Positions 1-9,404 of a DNA stretch of 64,000 nucleotides are shown in pieces. The notes below the pieces were generated by a model. It had not been told where the DNA came from. It saw nothing but the letters and a program-made list of their open reading frames with translations, and did no database searches. This stretch comes from Oceanirhabdus sp942490885 (GTDB lineage Bacteria; Bacillota; Clostridia; Clostridiales; Clostridiaceae), in contig CALNYT010000002.1 in the NCBI GenBank assembly GCA_942490885.1, positions 434,001 to 498,000 of the forward strand, written 5' to 3'. Position 1 is the first letter of the stretch; each line of letters opens with the position of its first letter. Position numbers and translations under genes: made by a program.

Positions 1-732
1 AAGTCAAATTTAGAAACGGCATTTTTAAAGGACAATAATAAAAATTATGATGTGTTCAATGATATTGGAATTGATTCAGTATATAGATTGGCCCAATCAA
101 ATAAATTAACTAAGGATAACATTTCCAATTACTCAAAGGTACTTATTAAAGACAAGCTAGATTTATTGGTTGGTTCAAAAAAATCTACAGATAAGTTATT
201 TAATGAGATTTTGAGTGAAATGGATTACATTTTAGAATGTATGAAAGAAAGTTATAATCTGATTATGTTTGATGTTAACTCAGGTCTTGAAAATACCATG
301 ACTAAAACAGTTTTGGATGCATCTGATGTTATTATTGTAAATTTAACTCAAAATATAAAACTGTTAAGGGATTTCTTTGAAAATTATTTAGAGTTATTTA
401 AGGAAAAAAATCTTATTCTAGTTTTAGGAAATTATGATGATAAATTGAGCCTTACCAAAAGATACACAAAAAAATTGTTCAATTGCGAAAGAAATATTTA
501 TTCTATTTCTTATATGAGTGAATTAAAAGAAGCTCATAATAATTCAAATATCCTAAAATTAATTAATCATAACAATATTAAATTGATTGATAAAGATGAT
601 AAGTTTTATTTTCTTATGAATGAACTTGATACAATCTGTGAAGATATACTTACATATGCAGGAATTAATGATAAAGCTACTGATAAAATAAGTACCAAGA
701 CCGTACTAAATAAAGTTTTAAATTTATTTTAA
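1..732 (+). CDS. TadZ/CpaE-like ParA-family protein, 5' end missing
   Basis: The frame is open from base 1 to the stop at 730-732, so the true start lies outside the window; an internal GTG at 52 has no ribosome binding site. The remaining 243 codons look like the second half of a ParA/MinD-type fold. The stretch YNLIMFDVNSGLENT, then ASDVIIVNLTQN, fits the Walker B and following strand of CpaE/TadZ proteins, which place Tad pilus machinery in the cell; the Walker A loop would be upstream. It lies 14 bp before a CpaF-type ATPase, which supports the Tad assignment. The TadZ call is inference from fold pattern and context; another MinD-like ATPase is possible. Confidence 0.55.
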   Translation, partial: KSNLETAFLKDNNKNYDVFNDIGIDSVYRLAQSNKLTKDNISNYSKVLIKDKLDLLVGSKKSTDKLFNEILSEMDYILECMKESYNLIMFDVNSGLENTMTKTVLDASDVIIVNLTQNIKLLRDFFENYLELFKEKNLILVLGNYDDKLSLTKRYTKKLFNCERNIYSISYMSELKEAHNNSNILKLINHNNIKLIDKDDKFYFLMNELDTICEDILTYAGINDKATDKISTKTVLNKVLNLF

Positions 733-746
733 AGGGTGTGGTGTAA

Positions 747-2426
747 TTGAAACTATTTAAATCAAATAATGATGTGAGTATGGATGAAAAGTTCACATTA
801 GAAAAATGTATTGAATTTATTGAAAATAAGTTTAATGAATTAGTAGAAGATAGCGTTGAAGATAGAGGGTTAAAAGTATCAGAGTATGAGAAAAGAAAAA
901 ACATAAAAAATGATTTAATGAAATCTCTAAAAAATTGTTCTTATGGTTCTGTGAAAGATAAGAAATTAATAAAAGGTTATATTCAAGACTTATTAACTCA
1001 ACAGTATGGAATTAATAAGAACAATATAGATTTAGTTTTAAATTTTGATAATCCTACCCTAAGAATTAAATTCGAAATTCTTCTATATATGTTTTATGGG
1101 GAATATGGATATTGGGCTTTTGAGAGAATTCTGAAGAAGTATGAGTTGGATAAACCTAAAATTGTAGATGGTCAAATGTGGTATAAAATTACTGAAAAGG
1201 ACATAGAGGATGCATTTGAAAATGAAAATTATAGACTATCATTTTATAATAAATTAGATGTTGTGACACAAATAATTTATTCAGAAATAAAAGGGATATC
1301 TGTAATTGATGAATTAAGAGATAACTATATTAATGGGTTATCAGCAGGAGTAAATGGAATTCCAGAAATGTTTATTGATCAGGTAAGTACCTACAAAAGA
1401 TTAGATAAGGGTATTAAGAAAGCTCATCAGAGTATATGGGTAAACTTTGAAGGAAAAAACATATATCTTGAATTTCTAAGTTTTAATTCTTATAAGAAAT
1501 TAAAAGATATATGCCAAGAAATATATAAATTCAATAATCCTGGGCAGCTATCCGAAGATAAAGGATATATTATAAATTCTGATATTGCTGGTAATAGAAT
1601 AGTTGTATTTACTACTCCATTTGCTGAAACTGATTGTTTTTTTATAAGAAAATTTGATTTGCCTTCAAAGGAGTTGGAATACTTAATTCAAGGAAATGAT
1701 GGGGAAGTAGTGATAGATATTTTGAAATTCATGATGAAAGGGGAGCAGAAAGTATTCATTACTGGCCATCAGGGAACAGGTAAAAGTACTTTACTCCTTG
1801 CAATGATTAAATATATTTATCCTATATATACACTTAGGTTTTTAGAGACCACTTTTGAATTAAGATCAAGATGTGTGTATCCTGATAGAAATATATTAAC
1901 ACTTCAGGAGACGAATAGTATAAAAGGTAGGGAAGCTGTTTCAGTTTTAAAAAAGACAGATGGTCAAGTTTTGATTGCTGGAGAGATTGCTGAGGATGAA
2001 ACGGCGGTACAGGTGGTTGAGGTTTCCGAATCTGCAAGTAGATTCACTTTATCCTCTCATCATGCTGTTACATTTAAAAAATTAGTTAGTTCACTTAGAA
2101 ACTCTTTATTGAAGACTGGTGTATTTAGACATGAGAAATTAGCGGAAGAGCAGATAATTGCTATTTTAGATTTTGATGTCCATCTAAATATCGATAAAAA
2201 AGGAAATAGATTTATCGAGCGTATTACAGAATGCATTGATAAAGGGAATGGTGAGTATGAGGCTAACAATATAGTGGAATATGACATGGATACAAGGACG
2301 TATATAATTAAAAATAATATAAATGATGAAAGAATTAAAAAAATGGCAAGTGAAATGATAGAAGAGGATAAGGTAAAGTTTTTGAAGTTAATTTCTGATA
2401 TAGATAAGAAGGTGAAAGGGAATTGA
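747..2426 (+). CDS. CpaF/TadA-type secretion ATPase
   Basis: Motor ATPase of a Tad/Flp pilus or related type II/IV secretion machine, expected at the inner face of the membrane. The 559-residue protein has a long N-terminal region and a RecA-like domain with Walker A GHQGTGKST (residues 340-348), a Walker B-like segment GQVLIAGEIAEDE (406-418) and the SSHHA His-box segment (436-440) usual in CpaF proteins. The start is TTG at 747, after a weak AAAGGGTGTGG. Its stop overlaps the start of the next gene by 4 bp, so the two are translationally coupled. The N-terminal part is longer and less familiar than in proteobacterial CpaF. The family call is firm; the substrate is inferred from the locus. 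Confidence 0.85.
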   Translation: MKLFKSNNDVSMDEKFTLEKCIEFIENKFNELVEDSVEDRGLKVSEYEKRKNIKNDLMKSLKNCSYGSVKDKKLIKGYIQDLLTQQYGINKNNIDLVLNFDNPTLRIKFEILLYMFYGEYGYWAFERILKKYELDKPKIVDGQMWYKITEKDIEDAFENENYRLSFYNKLDVVTQIIYSEIKGISVIDELRDNYINGLSAGVNGIPEMFIDQVSTYKRLDKGIKKAHQSIWVNFEGKNIYLEFLSFNSYKKLKDICQEIYKFNNPGQLSEDKGYIINSDIAGNRIVVFTTPFAETDCFFIRKFDLPSKELEYLIQGNDGEVVIDILKFMMKGEQKVFITGHQGTGKSTLLLAMIKYIYPIYTLRFLETTFELRSRCVYPDRNILTLQETNSIKGREAVSVLKKTDGQVLIAGEIAEDETAVQVVEVSESASRFTLSSHHAVTFKKLVSSLRNSLLKTGVFRHEKLAEEQIIAILDFDVHLNIDKKGNRFIERITECIDKGNGEYEANNIVEYDMDTRTYIIKNNINDERIKKMASEMIEEDKVKFLKLISDIDKKVKGN

Positions 2427-4456
2427 ACATATATATATTTCTTACACTGGTTATTATTGCAACAGTAATATACGTAGGTTTTGTTTATTATAAAAATGAA
2501 ATAGTAGCAAAAAGAGAGTCAGAAGTAAGTAGTGCAGAAAATAGAATTAAGCTATTCTTTTATAACTTTTTACAGAGCAGCTATGTACTACTTATCTATT
2601 TACCAATTATTAGGATTAATATAAAAAATATAAAAACCAATATGAATATGAATAATTTCTATTCAGAGGAAGAGCTAAGAAGAAAGTCAGTGGTTTATTT
2701 TTACATATCAACTATATCATCAGTATTAGTATGTATAGTTTTAATGTGTTTTTATGGAATTAGAATTGATAATTTGGTGCTTATTGCGTTTATCTGTGTT
2801 CATTTAACTTTATTAATTCAAGATAATCTTACTCGTTCTGATATTAGAATACTTACGGACCTTAGTGAAGAGGTAATTGAAGATATAAAGCATAAATATC
2901 ATCATACTGGAATGGTTGATGAAGCAATTTATGAGGCTTATAAGATTGCACCTAATAGCTGTAGGTACTCTATGAAGCATATGTACGGTATATTAAAAGA
3001 TGAAGAAAAAGTTGTGAAATTCCAAAATGAGAATGTAAATAAGTACTATAAACTTTTAGTATCTTTATGTTTTATAACAAGAAAATATGGTGATAAGAAG
3101 ATAAATAATAAGTATTCTCTTTTTGTTCGAAACTTAAATTACATAAAAGACGAAATCAAATTAGAGCTTTACAGAAAAAAGTTATTAAAGATGGCACTTT
3201 CTTCATTATTAATTGTTGCTATAGTTCCTATATTATTCCCTCAGCCTATAGCTAATTGGGTTAAGGATACTATACCAGAGATAAGAGAGTTTTATGAAGG
3301 TGCATATGGGTACTATGGTAAGTTTTTCATTATGTTCATATGTTGGATTACTTTTGTTTATATCAGAAAGCTTATCATTGACAATAGAAAAAAGTTAAAA
3401 GAGTATTATTGGGAAGAAGAAGTGCTGAAATATACTGTTACTGATAAAGTTGTAGATATAACAATGCCAAGAGTTGGGACTAAAAGATATAAATTTATTA
3501 ATAATGTAATAAGGGAATCAGGAAATTATATTAAGATGAAATGGCTATATCTCAGAAAATTTGTGGTTACCATTACCTTCTTTGTTTTAATATTAGCAAT
3601 GGTTTTCATGGGAAATAACATTAATGTAAATAGAATTTTAAAATCTAAGTCCTATGGTGTAAAGGAATATAATTATTTGTTGATGACAAATAGAATAAAT
3701 GACAAAGAAGAGGCTCAAATTCAAAAAATGGAAAAAGAGGTTCTACAGTATTACAAGGAATATGAAAATGATGATGATATTAAAAAGGCATTAAATATTA
3801 ATGCACAAAAATATAATGTCAGTTTAGATAAGTATGATTTTATCGAAGAAAAGATAAAAAATAAAATTAATGCTGTTAATAAACAGAAACTAAACTGGAT
3901 AAAGATTTTAGCAATGGTAGCTTTGGCAATTATTTTAGGATATATTCCAATTGTAAATCTTATATTAGAAAAAAATATTAGATTAGAAAATATACATGAT
4001 GAAGTTCTAAAGTTTCAAACGATTATATTAATTCTTATGGAACATGACAGAGTAACAGTGCAGCTGATTTTAGAATGGATGGAACATTTTTCAGATGTAC
4101 TCAAGAACCCAATTAGAAAATGCTTGAATTCCTATTCAAGAAATCATGTACAAGCCTTAAATGAGTTAAAAAATTCCTGTGACAATAAAAATTTTCACAG
4201 GCTTATAGATAATCTTATAGCTGCAGAGGAAAAGCTTTCAATTAAAAAGAGTTTTGAATCTCTTGAAAGTGATAGAGAGTTTGATAAACTCTTTAGAGCT
4301 GATGAGAACAAGCTCCATGTATCAAAAAAAATAGAAGGGGGGAGATTTGTAAGTTTAATACCTTTGTATGTATTAATAATAGCTTATTTAGCTATTCCAA
4401 TGTTAGTTATGAGTATTACTCAATTTAATGAAATATTTAATAGCATAAACTTATAA
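2423..4456 (+). CDS. TadB/TadC-like platform membrane protein, apparently fused
   Basis: Inner-membrane platform protein for the neighbouring ATPase. At 677 residues it is about twice the length of TadB or TadC. Hydrophobic segments lie near residues 1-22, 88-135, 250-270, 300-320, 375-395, 485-510 and at the C terminus. They form two blocks, each with cytoplasmic helices followed by a membrane pair, as in T2SSF domains. This suggests that TadB and TadC functions are combined in one chain. The start is TTG at 2423, overlapping the ATPase stop. Sequence similarity to known F-type proteins is weak by eye, so the fusion is inferred from length, hydropathy pattern and position. Confidence 0.6.
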   Translation: MNIYIFLTLVIIATVIYVGFVYYKNEIVAKRESEVSSAENRIKLFFYNFLQSSYVLLIYLPIIRINIKNIKTNMNMNNFYSEEELRRKSVVYFYISTISSVLVCIVLMCFYGIRIDNLVLIAFICVHLTLLIQDNLTRSDIRILTDLSEEVIEDIKHKYHHTGMVDEAIYEAYKIAPNSCRYSMKHMYGILKDEEKVVKFQNENVNKYYKLLVSLCFITRKYGDKKINNKYSLFVRNLNYIKDEIKLELYRKKLLKMALSSLLIVAIVPILFPQPIANWVKDTIPEIREFYEGAYGYYGKFFIMFICWITFVYIRKLIIDNRKKLKEYYWEEEVLKYTVTDKVVDITMPRVGTKRYKFINNVIRESGNYIKMKWLYLRKFVVTITFFVLILAMVFMGNNINVNRILKSKSYGVKEYNYLLMTNRINDKEEAQIQKMEKEVLQYYKEYENDDDIKKALNINAQKYNVSLDKYDFIEEKIKNKINAVNKQKLNWIKILAMVALAIILGYIPIVNLILEKNIRLENIHDEVLKFQTIILILMEHDRVTVQLILEWMEHFSDVLKNPIRKCLNSYSRNHVQALNELKNSCDNKNFHRLIDNLIAAEEKLSIKKSFESLESDREFDKLFRADENKLHVSKKIEGGRFVSLIPLYVLIIAYLAIPMLVMSITQFNEIFNSINL

Positions 4457-4472
4457 AAAAGGGAGAAAGACT

Positions 4473-4889
4473 ATGAATAAAGAAACAAAAAATGCAATTT
4501 ATACAGGGATAGCATTTGTTGCCCTAGCAATATTAATAAGTATTTGGTTTGGTTTTTTCAATAAGGGAAAGGACTTTGCAAAAAGTTCAGGTGACAAAAT
4601 AACCGCAATTCAAACACAAAGTGAAAAACTAGAGTATACAGATTTTAATAAAACAGAGGTTGTTGGAGGAGATGTAATAAGAGCAATCAGACTTTATTCA
4701 AATGATCAGTTTAAAGTACAAGTTATTACTGGAGGTCCAAGTGATGTATTGTATCAAAATGGAACATATGGTGTAAGTGATATAACTAAAGTTGATTATA
4801 TTGAACCTACAGGAAAATTCACTAGTGAATTAGTACCTAATAAAAATGGTACAGTAGTTGGAATTAAATTTACACAGGTTGTAAAATAA
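4473..4889 (+). CDS. Pilin-like small membrane-anchored protein
   Basis: This 138-residue protein has a short charged N terminus (MNKETKNA) and one hydrophobic helix at about residues 9-30 ending in GFFNKGK, followed by a soluble domain rich in Ser, Thr and Gly. That is the layout of Flp-type or other class III pilins, although the extracellular domain is larger than in Flp1. It starts at ATG behind AAAAGGGAG, directly after the platform protein, and a hairpin follows its stop. It is the best candidate for the major subunit of this machine. A clear prepilin cleavage motif was not found, so pilin identity is inferred from topology and context. Confidence 0.45.
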   Translation: MNKETKNAIYTGIAFVALAILISIWFGFFNKGKDFAKSSGDKITAIQTQSEKLEYTDFNKTEVVGGDVIRAIRLYSNDQFKVQVITGGPSDVLYQNGTYGVSDITKVDYIEPTGKFTSELVPNKNGTVVGIKFTQVVK

Positions 4890-4894
4890 AAATC

Positions 4895-4916
4895 AAGTCA
4901 CCAGTAATGGTGGCTT
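4895..4916 (+). terminator. Hairpin after the pilin-like gene
   Basis: AAGTCACC pairs with GGTGGCTT (one G-U pair) across a six-base loop, followed by AATTTTG. It lies between the pilin-like gene and the next gene of the same operon. It could act as a leaky terminator or a 3' stabiliser that raises pilin mRNA over the downstream genes. Confidence 0.45.
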
Positions 4917-4937
4917 AATTTTGAAGGAGTTGATATA

Positions 4938-5456
4938 TTGGAGGATTTTACTTCAAAACATTTTTCAATAATTATTCTAATGATAATGTTAGTTTTTATT
5001 CCTACACTATATGTTTTAAGAAAAGCGGATAATATGTCAGAGGAAATGGTAAAGACTAAGACATTTCAATTTGTTGAAAATGTTAAATTAAAGGGATATA
5101 TATCTTATGACATGTATGATGATTTTTTAAAAGAATTGTGTAAGACTAAAAGAAAGTTAAACGTTAGTATACTACATGGTAAACCAATAAAATATCCTTT
5201 GGAACCAGGTAATCCTGAATATACATCGGATAAGCCATATAAAGTTATATATGATGAATATGGAGAAAAACAGATACTTAATGAGTATGTATTTAAACAT
5301 AAAGACTATAAGATGAATAAAAACGATAGAATCGAGATTACTGTTGTAAGTGAAGATATGAGCAGTTATTCAGCTTTAACATATTACATTTTTAAGATGA
5401 AAGAAAACAAAATTTATGCAAGTTATGGTGGATTGATAGAAAATGAAAGTTATTGA
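4938..5456 (+). CDS. Anchored minor-pilin-like protein of the Tad-like locus
   Basis: This 172-residue protein starts at TTG behind GAAGGAG. An N-terminal hydrophobic helix (about residues 9-27, IIILMIMLVFIPTLYVL) is followed by an extracytoplasmic domain of mixed alpha/beta character with no family motif I recognise. The topology and place in the operon resemble TadE/TadF-type minor pilins. It overlaps the next gene by 14 bp, so the two are probably co-translated. Confidence 0.4.
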   Translation: MEDFTSKHFSIIILMIMLVFIPTLYVLRKADNMSEEMVKTKTFQFVENVKLKGYISYDMYDDFLKELCKTKRKLNVSILHGKPIKYPLEPGNPEYTSDKPYKVIYDEYGEKQILNEYVFKHKDYKMNKNDRIEITVVSEDMSSYSALTYYIFKMKENKIYASYGGLIENESY

Positions 5457-6420
5457 ATATTTTGCAGGGTTATTCTTAGGTATATTCTTCTTATTTGCAG
5501 TAGTATGTGATGTACAAGAGCAAAAACAAATTCAAGCTGAAAGTGTTAAAAGGGATTATGAAAGGTTTATGCAATTTTCAGTACATGATGCGGTAACTGC
5601 TCTAGTAGAAACTGAGAAAGAAAAATCATTAGAAATATTAAATACTATTGATTTGAAAAATGCTAAAGATATAAAGATTAACAAGGATAAAGCTCTTAAA
5701 GCGTTTTATAATACTTTTTTTACTAATCTAGGTATAGATGATGATATTGCTAAACAAAATGAATTTATAATGCACATTCCCTTAAAGATGATTTTAGATT
5801 ATGACAGGTACTATGTTAGTGTTTTTCAGGATAATAAAGAAGTATGGATTTCGAAATTCTACCAGTATTATGATGAATCAGGAGTAATAATCTATTATAC
5901 GCTAAATGATTATGTATATAGTTACAATACTAAAAATGGTGAATGGAAAGAAGGCTGGAGAAAAGATATATATAATATTTACCCAATAGATGCACTTAAA
6001 GAAGATAAGTTTGAGGAATTTAAGAGATTAAATATTATCACAGCTCTAAGAAAAGATATGAAAATTCAAATTAATAATTTTAATGAGATTGCTAAAAGAT
6101 ATGGTTTTGTTTATGATTTAAATATTCCAGAATTTGATGATGATTTATGGCAAAAGACGCTGAATGGGATTTCATTTATTGCATTTATTCAGGGATATCC
6201 TATTTATGGAGTGGACGATTTCTATAGTACATATGGGTTTTCTACCCATGAATTAATTAAAAAGAATGTATACTGCGGCAAAATAATCAATGGTACTAAA
6301 TATTATTATAGAAAAAAAGTTGATGAAGTAGAAGATGATGAAATTATTTTCAAGTCTGATGTAGATGCAGTGAAGAAAGGGTATTATCCTTATATAGAAG
6401 GGTTAAATCCTAATTTTTAG
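5443..6420 (+). CDS. Membrane-anchored protein of the Tad-like locus, unknown function
   Basis: 325 residues with one N-terminal membrane segment (IEYFAGLFLGIFFLFAVVCD, residues 4-23), then a helical stretch with many charges and a soluble domain rich in Tyr, Phe and Asp. I do not recognise the family. The ATG start overlaps the preceding gene. Single-pass topology and tight coupling to pilus-like genes suggest an anchored assembly factor or minor subunit exposed outside the membrane. Confidence 0.4.
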   Translation: MKVIEYFAGLFLGIFFLFAVVCDVQEQKQIQAESVKRDYERFMQFSVHDAVTALVETEKEKSLEILNTIDLKNAKDIKINKDKALKAFYNTFFTNLGIDDDIAKQNEFIMHIPLKMILDYDRYYVSVFQDNKEVWISKFYQYYDESGVIIYYTLNDYVYSYNTKNGEWKEGWRKDIYNIYPIDALKEDKFEEFKRLNIITALRKDMKIQINNFNEIAKRYGFVYDLNIPEFDDDLWQKTLNGISFIAFIQGYPIYGVDDFYSTYGFSTHELIKKNVYCGKIINGTKYYYRKKVDEVEDDEIIFKSDVDAVKKGYYPYIEGLNPNF

Positions 6421-6490
6421 TCCCAAATTTAGTAAGGTACAGGAAAAGAAGAGCTATTTAATATAAATAAAATAATGGAGGGATAAAATC

Positions 6491-7816
6491 ATGAAGAGAT
6501 TAAGAGTATTGGTTTTAAGTGTAAGTATATTGCTAGGAAGCACTATGTGTGCATCAGCAATTACTACAGCTAAAGAAGGAAACATAATAAAGTATGAAGA
6601 GAGCAAAGAATCAAATAAAACTGTTCAAGAGAATGTAAAGGTAAATAGTCCAATAACTATTAAATTTGAAGAGAAAATTAATACAAAGGATAAGAATTGC
6701 GTTTTTGTACATGAAAAAAAGAGTGAAAAGAATATAGATGTTAATATAAGTTTTGGTGAGAATGAAAAAGAACTGATAATAACACCTAAAGATGATTTGA
6801 AAAATGAGATTGAGTATATAGTGTATATAATGAATCTTAAATATAAAGATAGCAATAAATATATGTTTGATATGTATAGTTTTAAAACAGAGAAATACGT
6901 TGAGAAAAAAGAAGAAAATAAAGAAGTTGTAATTAAAGAAAAAGAAGATGATAAAGTAAAGAAGCCAGAAGTAGAAAAGAAAGTAGAAGTAGAAAAAAAG
7001 GTAGAGGTAAAAAAGACTCCAAAATCGTTAGAAGAGAGAGTAAAAGATTTAGCAAAAGTAATAAAAGAACTACCAGTACAATTTGAAGGAGTAGGTCCTG
7101 ATTATAGAATAGATCCTAGGTTTAATGAGCTTTTCCCAGGGGAACTTAAAAAAAGTATTCCAAAAGAAGAGGATTGGATATGGATATCGGATAAAATGCC
7201 AAAGGAGTTATATGAATATCCATATTGGAAAGTACTTGAAAGAAGTTTTTGGACAAACAAAAAGCTATATAATTTTGAACCATCTTCAACATCTTATGCT
7301 ATGCCAGGAAAATATGATATAAAAAATACTTATATTCCTTTAGCAAAAGGATACTTTGAGAGTAAATATACTTATGATTACAGAAAACAAGAAGAAAATA
7401 TGGAGAATGTACTTCCTTATACAAAGTCAGGATGCCCTTTAGGGTATGATGAAAAGGAAGAAAAAGAACTCTTTCCTGATGATTTATACAAGAGATATTT
7501 AAACAAATTTAAAGATGAAAAAATTGTTAGCACAGCTGAATTTAATACAGATGATTCATTGGTATATTCAAGTAGAGGAAAATATATTATTAGAGGAATC
7601 TTAAGGATTAAATATATTGAAGGAACCTCACAGGGATTTTTTGATAAATACAATCTAAAAAGAGATACGTGGTATGAGATTGATAAAGAGGTTGCTATTG
7701 GTAATATGCTTGAAGATACAAAAATGTGGAATAGATGGGTAAGTAAATCGGTTTATAGTATGTTAGAAGAATATAATTTAAGTAGTTTAAGAGAAAGTGA
7801 GAAAGAAGAGTTGTAG
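6491..7816 (+). CDS. Secreted protein with SbsA-type Ig-like domain
   Basis: 441 residues, starting at ATG behind ATGGAGGGA. Residues 1-23 form a signal peptide (MKRLRVLVLSVSILLG, cleavage near CASA). Residues of about 45-135 fit a bacterial Ig-like domain of the SbsA type: beta strands, IKFEEKI near the start and LIITPKDDLKNEIEYIVYI near the end. A Lys/Glu-rich linker (about 140-180, repeated VEKKVEV units) leads to a C-terminal domain with many Tyr and Trp residues that I do not recognise. It probably acts at the cell surface, perhaps as cargo or tip protein of the upstream machine. It overlaps the nominal upstream extension of the next gene. Confidence 0.6.
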   Translation: MKRLRVLVLSVSILLGSTMCASAITTAKEGNIIKYEESKESNKTVQENVKVNSPITIKFEEKINTKDKNCVFVHEKKSEKNIDVNISFGENEKELIITPKDDLKNEIEYIVYIMNLKYKDSNKYMFDMYSFKTEKYVEKKEENKEVVIKEKEDDKVKKPEVEKKVEVEKKVEVKKTPKSLEERVKDLAKVIKELPVQFEGVGPDYRIDPRFNELFPGELKKSIPKEEDWIWISDKMPKELYEYPYWKVLERSFWTNKKLYNFEPSSTSYAMPGKYDIKNTYIPLAKGYFESKYTYDYRKQEENMENVLPYTKSGCPLGYDEKEEKELFPDDLYKRYLNKFKDEKIVSTAEFNTDDSLVYSSRGKYIIRGILRIKYIEGTSQGFFDKYNLKRDTWYEIDKEVAIGNMLEDTKMWNRWVSKSVYSMLEEYNLSSLRESEKEEL

Positions 7817-7817
7817 G

Positions 7818-9404
7818 ATGAACAGGTATAAAATAAGGATTAAAAGAAGTGCATCTTTCTTTATTGGTATTGCATTGTGTTTTCTATTATTTTCAAATGT
7901 GTTAGCTATAAATCCTGATATAACTGAAAGGCCTTTGTATAGAGGGGATACTGGACTAGTTGAATATATAGCCCTCTCTGTTAAAGCGTCAAATGATATT
8001 AGATTTAGAACAATAGGATGGTATCCATATATAAAAATTAATGGAAGACATTATGGGGCTATAGCAGAAAGTATTCAAGACACGCTTTCTGCTGCGGATT
8101 ATTTTAAAGAGACCACTAAAGTGTTAGAGCCAGGGCAAGTTGCAACACATTTCATAATGCCGCTGACTGAAACTGAGGACAGTATGATTGAGGTTATTAA
8201 GCATGCTTACTCCGTAGATAATGGGGGATATAATAGACAGGTGTTTGATGATATAGAGAATGTATTTTTTCAAGGAAAGACTATATATTTAAATGCATGT
8301 ATTGTAGTTTTACATGATGATTTACTGGGTGGATTTCGGAGAGAACAGATTAATTGGAATCCTGGTAAGGACTCTGCGGAATTTACAAAAGAAGAAGGGA
8401 AGTCTGGTAAGTATCATATTATTAAGCCAACCGGACAAGTTGCTTTTAAAAAAGAGACTGCTATGTATCATATGAAGGATAAGTGGGGAAATACAGTACA
8501 TTGGTTACAACCAGAGAAAACATTTGAAAATTATTATGATTTACCTGTGGTTATTCAGAAAAAGCCAGTAAATAAGTTTTATTTTATTGAGTATGTAAAG
8601 ATTAAGTCAGATGGTACTTATGAGAGAATTAAAGATGCTCAAAAAATTGATTTAATTATGGCTAATAATGTTATGGTTACATCGGGGATAGCAACGCAAC
8701 TTTCTGAGGAGCCTAGGGAGATTGAGGGGCTTGAATTAACAAGGACTACTGTTATTCAAGTAGATGAACCTAAAAAGGAATTAGATGAGAGTGTTTATGG
8801 TGATGATAGATATATTATCTATGATTCATCAAATGTAAGGCCTGGTGATAAAGTAACGGGTTTGTTTAAGGCTATTGAAGATATAAGGGAGTGGAAGGAT
8901 CCTCATTTAGTTCTTTATTATAAAGAGAAAGGGGATATTAATGCTAATATAAAAACAGATAAGAACCGTTATAATATTAAGGTTGGTGAGACTGCAAGGA
9001 TAAAGATAAGCACAAGTGCTGAACTTGAAGATGTAAAGGAGCCAAGTAGGGTTGGGGAACTATGGTCGTCGCTTGAGAGTGTGATTTGTGAGGGTGTTGA
9101 GTATGAGAATGGTGGTAAGGAAACTAAGGTAGAGAAAAGAATAACTGTGGATAATCCAAGTAGTGATATGTATAAGTATGAGATATCTGGATTATCTAAG
9201 GGTATTCATAAAGTAAAAATTATGAGTAATGCATGGTGGATTGATGAGAATGGTGTTAAGTCAGAGTTGAAAAGTCCTGTTGAGAAAGTAGTTACTATTG
9301 TTGTTCAAAGTGATGAGGGTGAGGGGGGATTGTATTTAATCCAAAGGAAACATCGTGGACAAATGAAGGTAGAGAGTCACAGGGAAAGGGAAAATATAAA
9401 GTAA
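7818..9404 (+). CDS. Secreted surface protein, first part of a frameshifted gene
   Basis: The likely start is ATG at 7818 (MNRYKIRIKRSASFF); a GTG at 7797 is in frame but less well placed. A basic N terminus and hydrophobic core (FFIGIALCFLLFSNVLA) form a signal peptide. The rest is a large beta-rich region. The frame ends at 9402-9404 after an implausible tail (LYLIQRKHRGQ). Reading the -1 frame from the G run at 9323-9328 gives IVFNPKETSWTNEG and stays open into the next entry, so the two segments are one gene of about 1150 codons. The break is a mutation, a sequencing error or a programmed/phase-variable shift. The function is not recognised; a surface or pilus-associated protein is inferred. 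Confidence 0.6.
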   Translation: MNRYKIRIKRSASFFIGIALCFLLFSNVLAINPDITERPLYRGDTGLVEYIALSVKASNDIRFRTIGWYPYIKINGRHYGAIAESIQDTLSAADYFKETTKVLEPGQVATHFIMPLTETEDSMIEVIKHAYSVDNGGYNRQVFDDIENVFFQGKTIYLNACIVVLHDDLLGGFRREQINWNPGKDSAEFTKEEGKSGKYHIIKPTGQVAFKKETAMYHMKDKWGNTVHWLQPEKTFENYYDLPVVIQKKPVNKFYFIEYVKIKSDGTYERIKDAQKIDLIMANNVMVTSGIATQLSEEPREIEGLELTRTTVIQVDEPKKELDESVYGDDRYIIYDSSNVRPGDKVTGLFKAIEDIREWKDPHLVLYYKEKGDINANIKTDKNRYNIKVGETARIKISTSAELEDVKEPSRVGELWSSLESVICEGVEYENGGKETKVEKRITVDNPSSDMYKYEISGLSKGIHKVKIMSNAWWIDENGVKSELKSPVEKVVTIVVQSDEGEGGLYLIQRKHRGQMKVESHRERENIK

